DNA of 6,297 nucleotides. Origin: Pseudomonadota bacterium (GTDB lineage Bacteria; Pseudomonadota; Gammaproteobacteria; Xanthomonadales; Xanthomonadaceae). Below are positions 5,173-6,297 of the stretch, piece after piece. Location of the stretch: contig JAFAFD010000186.1 in assembly GCA_023423675.1 (NCBI GenBank), positions 1 to 6,297 of the forward strand, in the 5' to 3' direction. Within the stretch, counting starts at the first letter, position 1. The number at the start of each line of letters is the position of its first letter. A program made the translations under genes and the position numbers. Under the pieces are notes generated by a model that saw only the letters and a program-made list of their open reading frames with translations, had not been told where the DNA came from and made no database searches.

Positions 5173-5808
5173 TCAGCCCGGCAGGTCGCGCAGCTTCCTT
5201 TCCTGGTCGGTCAGGCTGCGGACGAAACCGGGGTGGCGGAAGATGCGGTTGCCGTAATCCTCGATGGCCTTGCCATCCTTGGGCAGCGGCACGTCCAGCG
5301 ACTGCAGCCGCCAGATGATCGGGGCCATCGCGCAGTCAGCCAGGCTCATTTCCGGGTTGAGGAAGAACTTGCTGGCCTTGAACAGCGGCAGCGAGGCGGT
5401 CAGCAGTTCCTTCAGGCGCTTACGACCGGCTTCGGCCTGGGTCTTGTTGCCCAGCTGGATGGCCTGCACCTGCGGCACCCAGTCGTGCTCGATGCGCAGC
5501 ATGGCCAGGCGGATGCGCGCACGCGAGAGCGGATCGACCGGCATCAGCGGAGGATGCGGGTAGCGCTCGTCGAGATACTCGCTGACCACCGAGGCGGCGT
5601 ACAGCACCAGCTCGCGCTCGACCAGGGTCGGCACCGAGTGGTAGGGATTGAGGTCGATCAGATCTTCAGGCGGGTTCTGCGGATCGACAGCAACGGAGTC
5701 ATAGCTGACCCCTTTGGCCGCCAGGACCAGGCGGACCCGGTGGCACAGGACATCATCGTTCGAGGAAAACAGCGTCAGTGTATTGCGCATGCGTACGCTC
5801 GCCGCCAT
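5173..5808 (-). CDS. sspA: Stringent starvation protein A, RNA polymerase-associated
   Basis: SspA binds RNA polymerase with sigma70 and changes transcription during starvation and acid stress; in several pathogens it affects virulence genes. It has a glutathione S-transferase fold but lacks transferase activity in studied members. In this 211-residue protein the thioredoxin-like domain covers about 10-87: LTLFSSNDDVLCHRVRLVLA (11-30), DLIDLNPYHSVPTLVERELV (49-68) and EYLDERYPHPPLMP (77-90). The PHP motif that contacts sigma70 is at 84-86, exactly the E. coli numbering. The helical domain contains FFLNPEMSLADCAMAPIIWR. An upstream GTG (5823) would add five residues, but the GGGAGAG just before ATG 5808 makes the shorter start better. 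It lies between petC and sspB, a conserved order. Confidence 0.95.
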   Translation of the reverse strand: MAASVRMRNTLTLFSSNDDVLCHRVRLVLAAKGVSYDSVAVDPQNPPEDLIDLNPYHSVPTLVERELVLYAASVVSEYLDERYPHPPLMPVDPLSRARIRLAMLRIEHDWVPQVQAIQLGNKTQAEAGRKRLKELLTASLPLFKASKFFLNPEMSLADCAMAPIIWRLQSLDVPLPKDGKAIEDYGNRIFRHPGFVRSLTDQERKLRDLPG

Positions 5809-5814
5809 CAAAGG

Positions 5815-5821
5815 CTCTCCC
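5815..5821 (-). promoter_or_regulatory. Ribosome binding site of sspA
   Basis: On the minus strand GGGAGAG ends 6 nt before ATG 5808. It lies inside the reading frame of the alternative GTG start at 5823, so it decides for the shorter protein. Confidence 0.65.
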
Positions 5822-5959
5822 ACGACAGGAGACCGCCTGCCGTCCCGGCGCCACCAGCCCCTTGCCAGTGGTCGACTCCTGCCCGAGTGTGCAACCGGGC
5901 ATCACAAAAGCCAATAGGTCTGAGGCAATGCCGGGGAAGACTCAATGCACGTCCTTCCA
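5822..5959 (-). other. petC-sspA intergenic region, probable sspA leader
   Basis: Between the petC stop and the sspA ribosome binding site there is no gene. A stem GCCCG (5881-5885) with CGGGC (5896-5900) has a 10-nt loop. On the minus strand a weak promoter-like pair, TTGGCT and CACACT with a 17-bp gap, occurs near 5888-5916; each box matches only about half of the sigma70 consensus. The 151-bp spacing suggests sspA may have its own promoter besides read-through from petABC, but none is convincing. Confidence 0.3.
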
Positions 5960-6297
5960 TTATTCCTTCTTCAGCAGATACAGCAGGAAGGTCAGCAGAG
6001 CCAGGAACAGGATCACCCACACACCCAGCTGCTGGCGCTTCAGCGCAGCCGGTTCGCCGGCATATTCCAGGAAGTTGGTGATGTCCCGCACGGCCTGGTC
6101 GTACTGCCCGGCATCGACGTTGCCCGGCGTTTCCAGCCGCAGCCCGGTGACCGGCGGATCCATGCCCGGCGCCTCGGCCTTGCCATGCACCGCGTGCTGC
6201 AGGCCCTGCATCTCCCACAGCGGATTGGGCATGGATGCGTTGGCGAACAGGGCGTTGTTCCAGCCCAGCGGCCGGCTGCTGTCCAGGTAGAACGACT
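5960..6297 (-). CDS. petC: Cytochrome c1 of the bc1 complex, C-terminal part
   Basis: Only the last 111 residues are in the window; the gene continues past the right edge, so the haem-binding CxxCH motif is not visible. Cytochrome c1 passes electrons from the Rieske protein to cytochrome c or an oxidase in the bc1 complex of the inner membrane. The visible part reads SFYLDSSRPLGWNNALF and then ASMPNPLWEMQGLQ, where the Met of SMPNPLW is the likely sixth haem ligand. DITNFLEYAGEPAALKRQ then leads to the single C-terminal transmembrane anchor, LGVWVILFLALLTFLLYL, ending in KKE on the cytoplasmic side. This anchor arrangement is typical of c1. The gene is normally the last of petABC, followed by sspA-sspB as here. 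The internal ATG at 6232 is not the true start, since the frame stays open to the edge. Confidence 0.93.
   Translation of the reverse strand, partial: SFYLDSSRPLGWNNALFANASMPNPLWEMQGLQHAVHGKAEAPGMDPPVTGLRLETPGNVDAGQYDQAVRDITNFLEYAGEPAALKRQQLGVWVILFLALLTFLLYLLKKE

Noticed and set aside
4882..6081. 399-codon plus-strand frame over sspB, sspA and the petC end
   Set aside because: It crosses three recognised minus-strand genes and their gaps; composition is that of an antisense shadow.

Overview
The window is a GC-rich stretch of chromosome from a gammaproteobacterium of the Xanthomonadaceae, most likely Stenotrophomonas. Three things point there: the protein sequences, the neighbouring core genes (purEK, nadC, the petC end followed by sspA-sspB), and several short GTAG-tagged hairpins of the kind described as SMAG/REP elements in Stenotrophomonas maltophilia. 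No plasmid, phage, CRISPR, transposase or defence gene is visible. The content is core metabolism, plus two poorly characterised proteins.

Left part (1-1820, minus strand): a dense cluster of GTAG hairpins lies at the window edge (1-166), followed by purK and purE. These two overlap by 4 bp (ATGA) and are transcribed purE then purK; together they convert AIR through N5-CAIR to CAIR in purine synthesis. A 58-bp divergent gap (1821-1878) separates purE from the rightward genes.

Middle (1879-4511, plus strand): a small Trm112/YcaR-like protein without cysteines overlaps nadC (quinolinate phosphoribosyltransferase, NAD synthesis) by 4 bp. A 155-bp gap with GTAG hairpins in opposite orientations follows. 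Next come an exported DUF2272-like protein, which looks like an NlpC/P60-type hydrolase with Ser in place of the usual Cys, and a short membrane-anchored DUF3301-like protein.

Right part (4512-6297, minus strand): a second GTAG repeat array fills the gap between the convergent DUF3301 and sspB genes and runs into the sspB stop codon. sspB (ClpXP adaptor), sspA (RNA polymerase-associated, GST fold) and the 3' end of petC (cytochrome c1) follow, in the order petC-sspA-sspB that is common in proteobacteria.

The long open frames antisense to purK, nadC, DUF2272 and sspA are codon-bias shadows. I found no convincing undescribed system. The best leads are the Ser-for-Cys DUF2272 protein, the cysteine-free Trm112-like protein, and the partial duplication of a GTAG unit over the sspB stop codon.
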